A stretch of DNA of 64,000 nucleotides, from the NCBI GenBank assembly GCA_029167225.1, contig JARFNK010000022.1, positions 29,408 to 93,407 of the forward strand. Reading direction: 5' to 3'. Shown in pieces: positions 33,236-41,473 of the stretch. The notes under the pieces were generated by a model. That model was not told where the DNA came from. It saw only the letters and a list, made by a program, of their open reading frames with translations, and did not search any database. The position numbers and the translations under genes were made by a program. The DNA is from Sphingobium arseniciresistens. Lineage in GTDB: Bacteria; Pseudomonadota; Alphaproteobacteria; Sphingomonadales; Sphingomonadaceae. Every line of letters begins with the position of its first letter. The first letter of the stretch is position 1.

Positions 33236-35950
33236 TCAGCCGCTCGAGGCATCAGCAAGCGCCTCCGGGATCAGCGCCAGATTCTCTATCGCGGCGAGCC
33301 CCCACTGGGCGGCGGCATTGGTCGAGACGTTCGGCCATTCGACCACGGGGCGCGGCAGGCCGGGCAGCGTCACCGCCACACGCGGATCATGGTCGGCCAG
33401 CCCCAGGCCCGCCTCGCCAGAGAGGAACTCCTTCCACGCGCGCAAGGCCATCGCCTTGTCTCCCGTCTCCCGCGCCAGAAAGGCGGTGAGGCGCGAATGG
33501 CCTTCCTGCAGGTTGCGCTTGCCGAAAGGCATGTGGAACTGCGCTTCCCATTCCTTGGGACTGGCGTTGAACCAGCGGCAATAGTCGAGCCAGGCAGCGC
33601 GATAGCGGGGCACGTCCAGCAATTGCAGCAGCTCTGCATTCACCTCGACCGCGCCGAAGACTGCGTTGAGGTGGGAGATCGAGATCTTGTCCCCCGGCCC
33701 CATGAAGCGTCCGGACTTGAGATCATAGGGCGCGCTGCCGGCAAGCCAGCCATATTTGAGCCGCCCGATGCTGTCCATGCCCGCCACCAGCCGGGCGCGC
33801 CAGCGGGCATCGCCCGTCCGCTCCCATTCGGTGAGCCAGGCCGAGGCGACCGAGCACCACATGGTGCCGAAGCTGAGGTCGATGACGCCCTCGGGCAGCG
33901 TCCGCTTCTGCGCGCCCGGCACCTTGCGGCCGATCTCGACATGGCCGAGCGTTTGGTCGGAAGGGAGCAGCGCGCGCATCAGGTCGCCGACCCGCTCGTC
34001 TGCGGTCAGATAATAGAAGATGCGGCGATAGATCGCATTGCTCACGCGCGGCTGCTTGGAACTGTCGCTCCAGTGCTGCACGCCATGGCGCGTCCCCAGA
34101 CCCGCGAACCGACCGATATGATAGACGTCCACCTCGCCCGTATGCCGGGTCAGCGCCTCGGCGAAGCGGAAGAGCTTGGCCGATCCGCTGCGCAGCACCG
34201 AATACCAGAGCCACAAGTCTGGCGACAGCTCGCTATTGTCCCACGCGAACCCGCCAATGTCATAGCGCCACTGGTGCCGGTCGCTGTCATAGGTGTGCAT
34301 GACATCGCCATGGTTCCAGAAACCATACCAGCCGCGCCTGTCGACCTCATCGGCATAGAAATCCGCGAGATTGGCGATCTGAAGCTCGATCCGCGCCTTC
34401 ATCGGCGTCGAGCGATCCGGCAGGCCCCATGGGCGGAAGACATCGGCGGCGTGGATGCGCTCGGGCGTTACCATCAGCTGCGGCGGCACGGCGTTCACCT
34501 GCGCCATATCGGACAGCGCCTGCGACGAGGGCGTCGCGGCGCAGGCCCACAACGTCAGTTCGTTCGTGCGCGCCACCCCGGTCGCATCGTCCCAGCCGGG
34601 CTCATAATCCTCATAGGTGATGTCCAGCCCCTGGTTCTGGGCGTCATATTCCTCCATCCCCATGACATCGCGATAGGGGCGCATGTCCATTGGCTGGGCC
34701 TCGGGCGCCCACAGCCATGAGGTGAGCGACGCCATGTCCGTATCCGCATCGCGAATGTCGATCTGCACGGGATGGCGCTGCCAGAAATAGCGGTTGGCGA
34801 TCGCCACGCCGCCCTGCGGGCTGCCGACATAGCCGAGGCCGAGCGACCGCCCGCCGGAAGTGGAATCGATCCACGCCTGTCCGTCATGGGTACGCTTGCG
34901 CAGCGCGAAGCCATCGGCCGACAGCTGGGACAGGGTGAAATCGCCCCAGGTCGGAATGCGTTCGAGCAGCGGCCGGACGGACTTCGCCATGCCGTCAAGC
35001 GAGGGCACCGCAAGCCCCGCCACCTGCGCATCCTTGAATGCCTTGCCGGGATCGCGGCGCAGGCCGGTGAGCGGACGCACGGCCTCCGCGAACAGTCCGC
35101 CATCGGCGGTGGCAAGGCGGACATGCCGGTCATGCATCGCCGCCGCCATCGGCACCTTGGCGCGAAGGCCCAGCCCGCTCAGGAAGTCCTTCTTCGCATC
35201 GCCATCGAAAATGAAGCTGTGGACGATGCGCAGATGGCTGCTGCCGGCATAGGCATAGAGCCGCACGACGAAGGGCAACCATGCCCTCCCCGCCCCTTCA
35301 TGCACGCCTTCAAGCTTCACGACCGCGCGTACCGGCCCTTTCTGCTCCACCGTCACCTTGTCGATCCGGCCGGTAAAGGTCGTGCGGGTGCCGCTCTCCG
35401 GGGCGCTGTCCACGCTGGCCATCAGTTCGAGGGCGCCCATCACCTGCCGTTGGCCGATGCGGGCCGAGCGCACGAGCGCGGAACCCGATCGGCCGATGCT
35501 CCACACGGCATCGCCAATGGTGATGTCGATCTGGTCCGCGCCGTCCTTCAGGATGACGGGCGCGTCAGGTGTGGCGGGCTTGCCGGGCGCGATCTCCAGT
35601 CCTTCGACCAGCCCGGCCCCGGCGGGCAGCGCATGGGCAGTCCACTTGGCCGAGCCATCGGGCCATGTCGCCAGCGTCCAGTGCTGCGAGGGAATGGCAG
35701 CGCCACCTGTCGCCCGGACAGTCAGGGGCTTGCCTTTGGGCAAAGCGCCCTTGGGCCAGGGCACGCCGAAAGTCTGGCCCAGCGTCGTCCGGGGCGGGCT
35801 GTTGTCGATCCAGCGCACGGGCGTCGATGGCACCTCGCTGCCCCCCTTCCGCACGGCGGCGAAGGCACAATCGGGCACCAGGCTGCTCGCGGCGGCCAGC
35901 AGGCCTGCCCTCATCGTGTCCCGTCGACTGATCCAGCTGCTGTTGCTCAT
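33236..35950 (-). CDS. Exo-rhamnogalacturonan lyase-like protein (PL26/PcRGLX type)
   Basis: 904 residues, with GGGAGG before the ATG. An N-terminal twin-arginine signal (SRRDTMRAGLLAAASSL) targets the folded protein to the periplasm. The domain order fits the YetA/PcRGLX family: an N-terminal beta-sandwich (about 40-260), then a beta-rich region with GFWNHGDVMHTYDSDRHQWRY and GVQHWSDSSKQPRV, then an alpha/alpha barrel C-terminal third. PL26 enzymes remove unsaturated disaccharides from the ends of rhamnogalacturonan I. The neighbours (PL22, CE12, GH105, rhamnose catabolism) support that substrate. Catalytic residues are not assigned. Confidence 0.78.
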   Translation of the reverse strand: MSNSSWISRRDTMRAGLLAAASSLVPDCAFAAVRKGGSEVPSTPVRWIDNSPPRTTLGQTFGVPWPKGALPKGKPLTVRATGGAAIPSQHWTLATWPDGSAKWTAHALPAGAGLVEGLEIAPGKPATPDAPVILKDGADQIDITIGDAVWSIGRSGSALVRSARIGQRQVMGALELMASVDSAPESGTRTTFTGRIDKVTVEQKGPVRAVVKLEGVHEGAGRAWLPFVVRLYAYAGSSHLRIVHSFIFDGDAKKDFLSGLGLRAKVPMAAAMHDRHVRLATADGGLFAEAVRPLTGLRRDPGKAFKDAQVAGLAVPSLDGMAKSVRPLLERIPTWGDFTLSQLSADGFALRKRTHDGQAWIDSTSGGRSLGLGYVGSPQGGVAIANRYFWQRHPVQIDIRDADTDMASLTSWLWAPEAQPMDMRPYRDVMGMEEYDAQNQGLDITYEDYEPGWDDATGVARTNELTLWACAATPSSQALSDMAQVNAVPPQLMVTPERIHAADVFRPWGLPDRSTPMKARIELQIANLADFYADEVDRRGWYGFWNHGDVMHTYDSDRHQWRYDIGGFAWDNSELSPDLWLWYSVLRSGSAKLFRFAEALTRHTGEVDVYHIGRFAGLGTRHGVQHWSDSSKQPRVSNAIYRRIFYYLTADERVGDLMRALLPSDQTLGHVEIGRKVPGAQKRTLPEGVIDLSFGTMWCSVASAWLTEWERTGDARWRARLVAGMDSIGRLKYGWLAGSAPYDLKSGRFMGPGDKISISHLNAVFGAVEVNAELLQLLDVPRYRAAWLDYCRWFNASPKEWEAQFHMPFGKRNLQEGHSRLTAFLARETGDKAMALRAWKEFLSGEAGLGLADHDPRVAVTLPGLPRPVVEWPNVSTNAAAQWGLAAIENLALIPEALADASSG

Positions 35951-35988
35951 CCGGGCCTCCCCTGCCTGTGGCTGTTGTGTCTTGCCCG

Positions 35989-36687
35989 TCAGGGGCGGGT
36001 GATGGTGAAATTGCGGATCTGAAGGTGGCTCTCCGTCGATCGCAGGCCGAAATGTCCCCGCCGATAGGGCTGCGGGTCATCCAGGGTGAACAGCGTGGCC
36101 CCGTCCCGCTCGACGGCGATATGGTTGCCGTCCGCGATCAGCCGCAGGCGGAACCAGCGATTGGGCTCCAGCATGTCGGCTTTGTCCTTGCGGTCATGCT
36201 GGGGCAGCAGTGGCCGGTCGCCCGGCCTGCCGATATAGCGGCGCATCCGCGTGGTCGTATTCCGGTTTCCGCCTATGCCGACATAATAGGTTTGCAGCGT
36301 GTCATAATCTTCGAAGACGCCGCTGCGCTTGTGGGCAAGCACCGATCCACCGGCCGAAGACGTGTCGCTTGCCATCCAGAAGGCGTTGACGTCACTGACC
36401 GCATCATTGGCGCCGCCCTGCGCCACAGCACGTACGTCATAGGCGATCGCCACCGGACCGACGAGTTCCTGCAAGAACCAGAGGGTGATACCCGCCGGCG
36501 TGTCGATATCCAGAATGCCCTTGCCAGCAGAGACGCGGGCCGCGCCGGCAGATTCTACCCGCCATTTATCCAGGCCGTGGCGGAAATCATCGCCCGCTGG
36601 CAGCGCTTCACGCCCTGCCATCCCGGCGGCCCGCGCCGCGAAAGGCGTCACCGCGAGCGAGGCAATGAGTGTCCGGCGACTCAGCAT
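35989..36687 (-). CDS. DUF6250-like secreted protein, Tat-type signal
   Basis: 232 residues from ATG 36687 (MLSRRTLIASLAVTPFAA); an in-frame GTG at 36693 adds two residues. The RR-containing leader suggests Tat export. The mature part is a beta-sandwich of the concanavalin-like kind (VSDVNAFWMASD, TLQTYYVGIGGNRNTTTRMRRY, GHFGLRSTESHLQIRNF) resembling DUF6250 proteins in polysaccharide loci. Carbohydrate binding or lyase activity is possible but unproven. It sits between the TonB receptor and the PL26-like lyase. Confidence 0.72.
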   Translation of the reverse strand: MLSRRTLIASLAVTPFAARAAGMAGREALPAGDDFRHGLDKWRVESAGAARVSAGKGILDIDTPAGITLWFLQELVGPVAIAYDVRAVAQGGANDAVSDVNAFWMASDTSSAGGSVLAHKRSGVFEDYDTLQTYYVGIGGNRNTTTRMRRYIGRPGDRPLLPQHDRKDKADMLEPNRWFRLRLIADGNHIAVERDGATLFTLDDPQPYRRGHFGLRSTESHLQIRNFTITRP

Positions 36688-36813
36688 GTCCACATTCCTG
36701 TCATCGCGCGACCGAGGGGCTTGAGGGCCAAGGAAAGCTGCGAAGCCGGACGGGATGGTCCCGCTTCGCAGCCAGGGTCTGGGCCGGCATCAGCCGGCCC
36801 AGGGGGGACAGTG

Positions 36814-39537
36814 TCAGAGCTTGAAGCGGATACCGCCATAGATCTTGCGACCGGGGGTCTCGATGATCGTGCGACGATAGATGCTGTTCGCATTCTCGAT
36901 CCGCGTCGCGTCGAACAGGTTCACGCCTTCCAGGAACAGCGAGATTTCCGGCATCAGCGTGATGTTCAGCGACGCATCGAACTGGCCATAGGCTTCGCCG
37001 AACTCGGGGTTGTTGCCGCGACCCTGCGCCGTGATCAGATATTTCGAACGCCAGTTATAGGCGCCGCGAAGGCTGATGACGTCGTCTTCATAATAGGCCG
37101 AGAGGTTGTAGCTCTTGCGCGACAGCCCCTGGAACGGCAGCGAGCCGCCGGTGAAGAAGTCCTTGCCCTCATAGCCGCTGTCCTTCGAGTAGGTGAAGTT
37201 GGCCACGACGCCCATATGCTTGAGCACCGGCACGTCGATGAAGTCGAACGCGACCTGCGCGCCGGCTTCCACGCCGTTGATCGTCACCTTCTGCGTTCCG
37301 TTGGTCGGCACGGTGATGGCATAGGTCACGCCATTGGCATCCGTGTAGGGCTCGGTCGTATTCTGGATGAACGAACTGATTTCCTTGCGGAAATAGGTGA
37401 CGGACGCAAAGCTGGTCTTGTTGATATAATATTCGACGCCAGCGTCATACTGCCGCGCGCGGAAGGGCTGCAGCCCAGGATTGCCGCGCGAACCAGAAAG
37501 ACCCACGACATCGAGCGTGAAGCGCGGCGCCAGCTGCTGCGGCAGCGGACGGGCCATCACTTCGGTCGCGGTCAGGCGCGCCATCAGCTTGTTGGGGATC
37601 AGCTCTGCCTTCATGTTGAGCGAAGGCAGGAACTCCGTCCCCTTCGCGTTGTAGGCAACGGGGCTGATGATCGCGGGCCGGCCACCACCCTGCGCGGTGC
37701 TCTGATAGCCCGACGTGTCGGTCTTCGTGTTGACGACGCGCGCGCCAAGCACGCCCGACACCGGCACCGAACCGACATCGAATGCGAAGGCCGCCTGCGC
37801 ATAGCCGGCCAAGGTCCGCTCGCCGACCTTCCAGGTGTCGGTGAACACCTGGCTATTGAACGGATCGGGCACGCCCACCGCGTCGGCCACACCCTGCGTC
37901 ATGTTCAGCCAGCCCGAATAGCCATCGCTGAAGCCGAGGTCGCCGGTATTGAAGAACGGCGCGCTGCCCAGCGTGGCATTGCTGGAAATGATGCTCTGGA
38001 TCTGGCTCTGGACCGCAGCATTGTTGTAGCCGTTGAGCACCGTCGAGGTGTTGAAGAATTTGCTCTTCACGGTCAGGTCGCGATACTGGCCACCGACCTT
38101 GAACGAGGTGAACAGGCCGCCATCGGGCTTATACTCAGCATCGAGCTTCGCCATCTTCTCCGCCTGATCATCATAACGCGGGCGGCGCAGCACGGTCAGC
38201 TGGTTGATGCCTGCCGTGGTGGTGGGATCGTTCGGCAGGATGATGTTGGGCGCCTGCTGCGGATTGTCATAGTCGACGATCAGGCTGGGCATACCGAGCA
38301 CGCCGGCGGTGGCGTTGATCTCGTTATTATAGGCCTTCGCCTTGGAATAGGAGATTTTCGGCGTCAGGGTCAGTTGGCCGGACGTCCACTCGCCGCCAAG
38401 CGCGACATTATAGGTCGTGCGGGTGATGTCGCCCAGGATGTTGCGATAGGACACGCCCAACTGGCTGGCGATCGGCAGCGCCGTATTGTTGGTCATGACC
38501 AGATGCTGGACCGTATTGTCCGGGCCGATGACCGTGTTGGCCGTGTCGAGAAGGCCGCCGGTCGTGCCCGTCTGCATATATTGCGACGAAACGGTCTGCT
38601 GCGAGCGCGTGTAGTTGCTTTCCAGATAGGCCTTGAAGTCGTCGCTCGGGCGCCATTCCAGAATGCCGTTCAGCGCATAGCGCTTGGTCTGCAGGCGGTT
38701 GATGACATAGCGCGGAATATCCGGGAAGAAATCGCCTACGCCATCATTGTTGAGGTCATAGGGCTGAACGCCCGCGAGCGTCGGGTTGCTGTCGATCTGC
38801 CGCCAGCCGGTGGTGCGGGCCTGATGGCTTTCGACATGGCGGTTCTCATAGGTGCCCGAAAGCAGGACGCCGATGGTGCCGTTGGCGAAGGTATCGCTGC
38901 CGATCAGGGCGACGCGGGGGTCCATATTGTCGCCCAGGTCGGAATAGATCGTCTGCGCCGATCCGGCGAGATAGGGCTTGCCGCCATTGTCGAACGGACG
39001 GCGCGTGATGACGCGCACGGTGCCGCCAACGCCGCCCTCGGTCATGTCGGCGGTGGCGGACTTCACCACTTCCAGACGATTCACGAATTCGGAGGGAAGA
39101 TCGCGGAAATCGACGTCGCGCCCGCCGCCGACCGTCGTCGACAGGGCAGTGGTGCCGTTGATCTCGACGCGGTTGAGCGACGGATCGGCACCGCGAATGG
39201 TAATGCCCGCGCCTTCACCGTCGGCGCGCGAAATCTGCACGCCGGTCACGCGCTGCAGCGCTTCACCGATATTCTTGTCGGGGAACTTGCCGATGTCTTC
39301 GGCGGAAATGGCGTCCAGCACCTGCGGCGCATTGCGCTTCGCGTTCAGCGCGCCCTGAAGGCTGCTGCGGATGCCCGTTACGATGATGTCCTCGTCACCG
39401 GCTGCGGGGGCTGATGCTGCGTCTGCTCCCTGCGGTTGCGGCGCGCTGTCCTGCGCAAATGCGGCCGGAGCCAGCATGAGCGCGGCCATCGCGAAAAGCG
39501 ATGCGCTACCTGCATAAGAGCGTCGAGAAACGAGCAT
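36814..39537 (-). CDS. TonB-dependent receptor of the pectin locus
   Basis: 907 residues from ATG 39537 (MLVSRRSYAGSASLFAM), with GGAGG upstream. Signal peptide ending near AFAQD, then a TonB-box-like DIIVTG. The plug domain (IGEALQRVTGVQISR, GADPSLNRVEINGT, FVNRLEVVKSATADM) and barrel ending RKIYGGIRFKL match the large proteobacterial TIGR01782 receptors that import oligosaccharides. As first gene of the lyase operon it probably takes up rhamnogalacturonan or oligogalacturonide fragments. Confidence 0.92.
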   Translation of the reverse strand: MLVSRRSYAGSASLFAMAALMLAPAAFAQDSAPQPQGADAASAPAAGDEDIIVTGIRSSLQGALNAKRNAPQVLDAISAEDIGKFPDKNIGEALQRVTGVQISRADGEGAGITIRGADPSLNRVEINGTTALSTTVGGGRDVDFRDLPSEFVNRLEVVKSATADMTEGGVGGTVRVITRRPFDNGGKPYLAGSAQTIYSDLGDNMDPRVALIGSDTFANGTIGVLLSGTYENRHVESHQARTTGWRQIDSNPTLAGVQPYDLNNDGVGDFFPDIPRYVINRLQTKRYALNGILEWRPSDDFKAYLESNYTRSQQTVSSQYMQTGTTGGLLDTANTVIGPDNTVQHLVMTNNTALPIASQLGVSYRNILGDITRTTYNVALGGEWTSGQLTLTPKISYSKAKAYNNEINATAGVLGMPSLIVDYDNPQQAPNIILPNDPTTTAGINQLTVLRRPRYDDQAEKMAKLDAEYKPDGGLFTSFKVGGQYRDLTVKSKFFNTSTVLNGYNNAAVQSQIQSIISSNATLGSAPFFNTGDLGFSDGYSGWLNMTQGVADAVGVPDPFNSQVFTDTWKVGERTLAGYAQAAFAFDVGSVPVSGVLGARVVNTKTDTSGYQSTAQGGGRPAIISPVAYNAKGTEFLPSLNMKAELIPNKLMARLTATEVMARPLPQQLAPRFTLDVVGLSGSRGNPGLQPFRARQYDAGVEYYINKTSFASVTYFRKEISSFIQNTTEPYTDANGVTYAITVPTNGTQKVTINGVEAGAQVAFDFIDVPVLKHMGVVANFTYSKDSGYEGKDFFTGGSLPFQGLSRKSYNLSAYYEDDVISLRGAYNWRSKYLITAQGRGNNPEFGEAYGQFDASLNITLMPEISLFLEGVNLFDATRIENANSIYRRTIIETPGRKIYGGIRFKL

Positions 39538-39690
39538 GTAATCCTCCCAGAACTTCAATTGCGCGACCTTTGACCGCTTGCGACCGGCACCTTTGGAGGC
39601 ATCCGACCGAACGGGTCTCTACTTTCAGAATGGAGGGAGTCGCCTGTCGCAAAAATCGCTGAATTCTGCGCGTTTCGGCATCCTCTATTC

Positions 39691-39720
39691 TATATGTTGG
39701 AACCAAGTCACATATAATGG
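39691..39720. promoter_or_regulatory. Candidate regulon motif upstream of TonB receptor
   Basis: TATATGTTGGAACCAAGTCA followed by CATATAATGG. The half-sites TTGGAA and TCACATAT around a 5-base centre resemble the copy at 57186-57208. It lies about 155 bp before the receptor start. Binding protein unknown; the IclR regulator at 57304 is the best candidate. Confidence 0.35.
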
Positions 39721-39940
39721 GCTATAATGTCAAGACGCGTGAGACAGACGGCGTTGATCTCCCTCATCAAAAATCCATAACTCCGACAATTTGCGTATTT
39801 TTTCCTCTCGCAGGCCGCTTCGCGCCGGAAACCGCCCGACGCAGCAATGGCGGTGCTCTGCCGCATCCCACCCCCCTCCCAGAATTGCCAGCGCTGCTCT
39901 GATGGAGTGGCAGCGATAGCGCTTGATCATTCCAGTTGTT

Positions 39941-39972
39941 TTATATTATGAAACCATATCACGATAAATGGA
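39941..39972. promoter_or_regulatory. Candidate regulon motif upstream of CE12/GH28 operon
   Basis: ATTATGAAA-CCATA-TCACGATAA with flanking AT-rich DNA. Same spacing and TCAC half as the other copies, but weaker palindromic symmetry. It sits upstream of the structured leader. Confidence 0.3.
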
Positions 39973-40000
39973 ACATAGGCGCGAGCACTCCTATGCCTGA

Positions 40001-40186
40001 CGGGAGAGATGCAGTGATCAGTGGGACTGCCCGCAATCTCCCGCGGGACGGCGGGACCATGCCGCTTCCCTGCACCACGCGATCACGCGCTTTGATGCTC
40101 GCGGCTCGTGCCACCTCTTTTTCCGATCTGCCGCCGCTGCACTGGCGGCATATGGGGCCGCCCCCTGCCGGCGGGCGGCCCCTTTT
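40001..40186 (+). ncRNA. Structured leader or small RNA ending in an intrinsic terminator
   Basis: Within about 186 bp there are several hairpins: CGGGAGA (40001-40007) with TCTCCCG (40037-40043); TGCCGCC (40129-40135) with GGCGGCA (40144-40150); and the terminator 40154-40186. GGCGGC (40144-40149) could instead pair with GCCGCC (40158-40163), which would block the terminator's 5' arm. This has the look of an attenuator or a small RNA. No leader peptide with a telling codon run is seen, and the fold is predicted by eye only. Confidence 0.4.
40154..40186 (+). terminator. Intrinsic terminator 59 bp before the CE12/GH28 operon
   Basis: GGGGCCGCCC (40154-40163) pairs perfectly with GGGCGGCCCC (40173-40182) across a 9-base loop, followed by TTTTG. 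T's follow only in the plus direction. Because the flanking genes are divergent, no upstream gene needs it, so it would act on a transcript of the operon leader itself. Confidence 0.75.
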
Positions 40187-40244
40187 GTATTCGCCAGCCT
40201 TGGCCTCAATGCGCCGATAACGGCCTTTCAGAGAAGCCTCCACC

Positions 40245-41471
40245 ATGTCGCTCAGTTCAGCTTTCGCGCTCTTCCTCGGCGCCTCTGCCACGATGAATAT
40301 GCCGCTTGTCTTCCATCTCGATTCCAGCCCGGCAGACGAAACGGCGGTGGCGCGTGATCGCCTGTATGAAAGGGGCGGCTACGGATATGAACCGGGCGGT
40401 ACCGACGACGGCTTCCTGTTTTCGGCAGCGGTGCCCGAGGGCAATTATCGGGTGACGGTGCGCCTGGGCGACCGTAAATCGGCGGCGCGCACCACCATAA
40501 AGGCGGAATCGCGGCGGTTGATGGTCCGAGATCTTGCCACGCGCGCAGGCCAGTTCCGGGAGGCCAGCTTTCTCGTCAATGTCCGCACCGCTGCCCTGCC
40601 ATCCCCGCCGGAAAACGCACCCGGTGGCGTGGCCGTCCGCCTCAATCCACGGGAGAAGAACAGTTACAGCTGGGACGAGAAACTGACCCTGGAGTTTCTG
40701 GGCCATCCCAAGATCGCCTCGATCAGCATCGCGCCGGTCGAAGCACCGACACTCTACCTCGTAGGCGATTCCACCGTGACCGACCAGCGCTATGAGCCCG
40801 CCGCGAGCTGGGGCCAGATGCTGACGGCGATGCTGGACAGCAGCGTTGCGGTCGCCAACCATGCGGAGTCGGGCGAGACGCTGAAGTCCTTCCTGACCGG
40901 GCTGAGGCTGGACAAGGCGCTCTTCGGCATGAAGGCCGGCGACTGGCTGTTCATCCAGTTCGGCCATAACGACCAGAAGACGCAATGGCCGCAGACCTAT
41001 GCCGATCCGGAAACCACCTACCCCGCTTATCTTCGCGCCTATATCGCCGAGGCGCGGCGCCGGGGCGCGCATCCGGTGCTGGTGACGTCGCCGGAGCGGC
41101 GCAACTTCGATGCGGCGGGCCACATCACCGGCACCCTCACCACCTATGCCAATGCCGTGCGCACTCTCGCGCGGCAGGAGAATGTGCCGCTGATCGACCT
41201 TAATGCGGACAGCGTGGCGATCTACCAGGCGCTCGGCCCGGATCGCGCGCCGCTGGCCTTCAACGATGGCGGCGCGGACAAGACGCACCACAATAATTAT
41301 GGCGCATGGCTGATGGCCAGCGCAGTGGCCGAGCGCATTCGCGCAAACATCCCGCAACTCGCGCCGCATGTCACCATCCCGCCCTTCTCGCGGGCCCACC
41401 CGCCCGCGCCGGAAGCCCTGACGATCGCGCCGAGCCTCGCCCGCAGCGATCAACGCCCGGCGGGCAACTGA
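40245..41471 (+). CDS. Rhamnogalacturonan acetylesterase-like SGNH hydrolase (CE12)
   Basis: 408 residues. An N-terminal beta-sandwich (about 20-160) precedes the SGNH domain: LYLVGDSTVTDQRY (nucleophile Ser), FIQFGHNDQK (Asn block) and DKTHHNNYGA (Asp/His). This arrangement is typical of CE12 esterases that remove acetyl groups from rhamnogalacturonan I. A signal peptide is likely but short. First gene of a seven-gene plus-strand run; GH28 begins 2 bp after its stop. Confidence 0.87.
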   Translation: MSLSSAFALFLGASATMNMPLVFHLDSSPADETAVARDRLYERGGYGYEPGGTDDGFLFSAAVPEGNYRVTVRLGDRKSAARTTIKAESRRLMVRDLATRAGQFREASFLVNVRTAALPSPPENAPGGVAVRLNPREKNSYSWDEKLTLEFLGHPKIASISIAPVEAPTLYLVGDSTVTDQRYEPAASWGQMLTAMLDSSVAVANHAESGETLKSFLTGLRLDKALFGMKAGDWLFIQFGHNDQKTQWPQTYADPETTYPAYLRAYIAEARRRGAHPVLVTSPERRNFDAAGHITGTLTTYANAVRTLARQENVPLIDLNADSVAIYQALGPDRAPLAFNDGGADKTHHNNYGAWLMASAVAERIRANIPQLAPHVTIPPFSRAHPPAPEALTIAPSLARSDQRPAGN

Positions 41472-41473
41472 CG

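Larger units (their letters stand above)
39538..40244. other. 707-bp divergent control region of the pectin locus
   Basis: No gene is supportable here. The left half (about 39650-39980) is AT-rich and contains two motif copies (39691-39720, 39941-39972) at the likely promoters of the minus and plus operons. The right half (about 40000-40186) is GC-rich and strongly self-complementary, ending in an intrinsic terminator. Short frames inside are interrupted by these structures. Confidence 0.6.

Noticed and set aside
35968-39414. 1148-codon plus-strand frame antisense to the TonB receptor
   Set aside because: The minus strand carries an unmistakable receptor with signal peptide, plug and barrel; the long antisense frame results from GC-rich codon bias.
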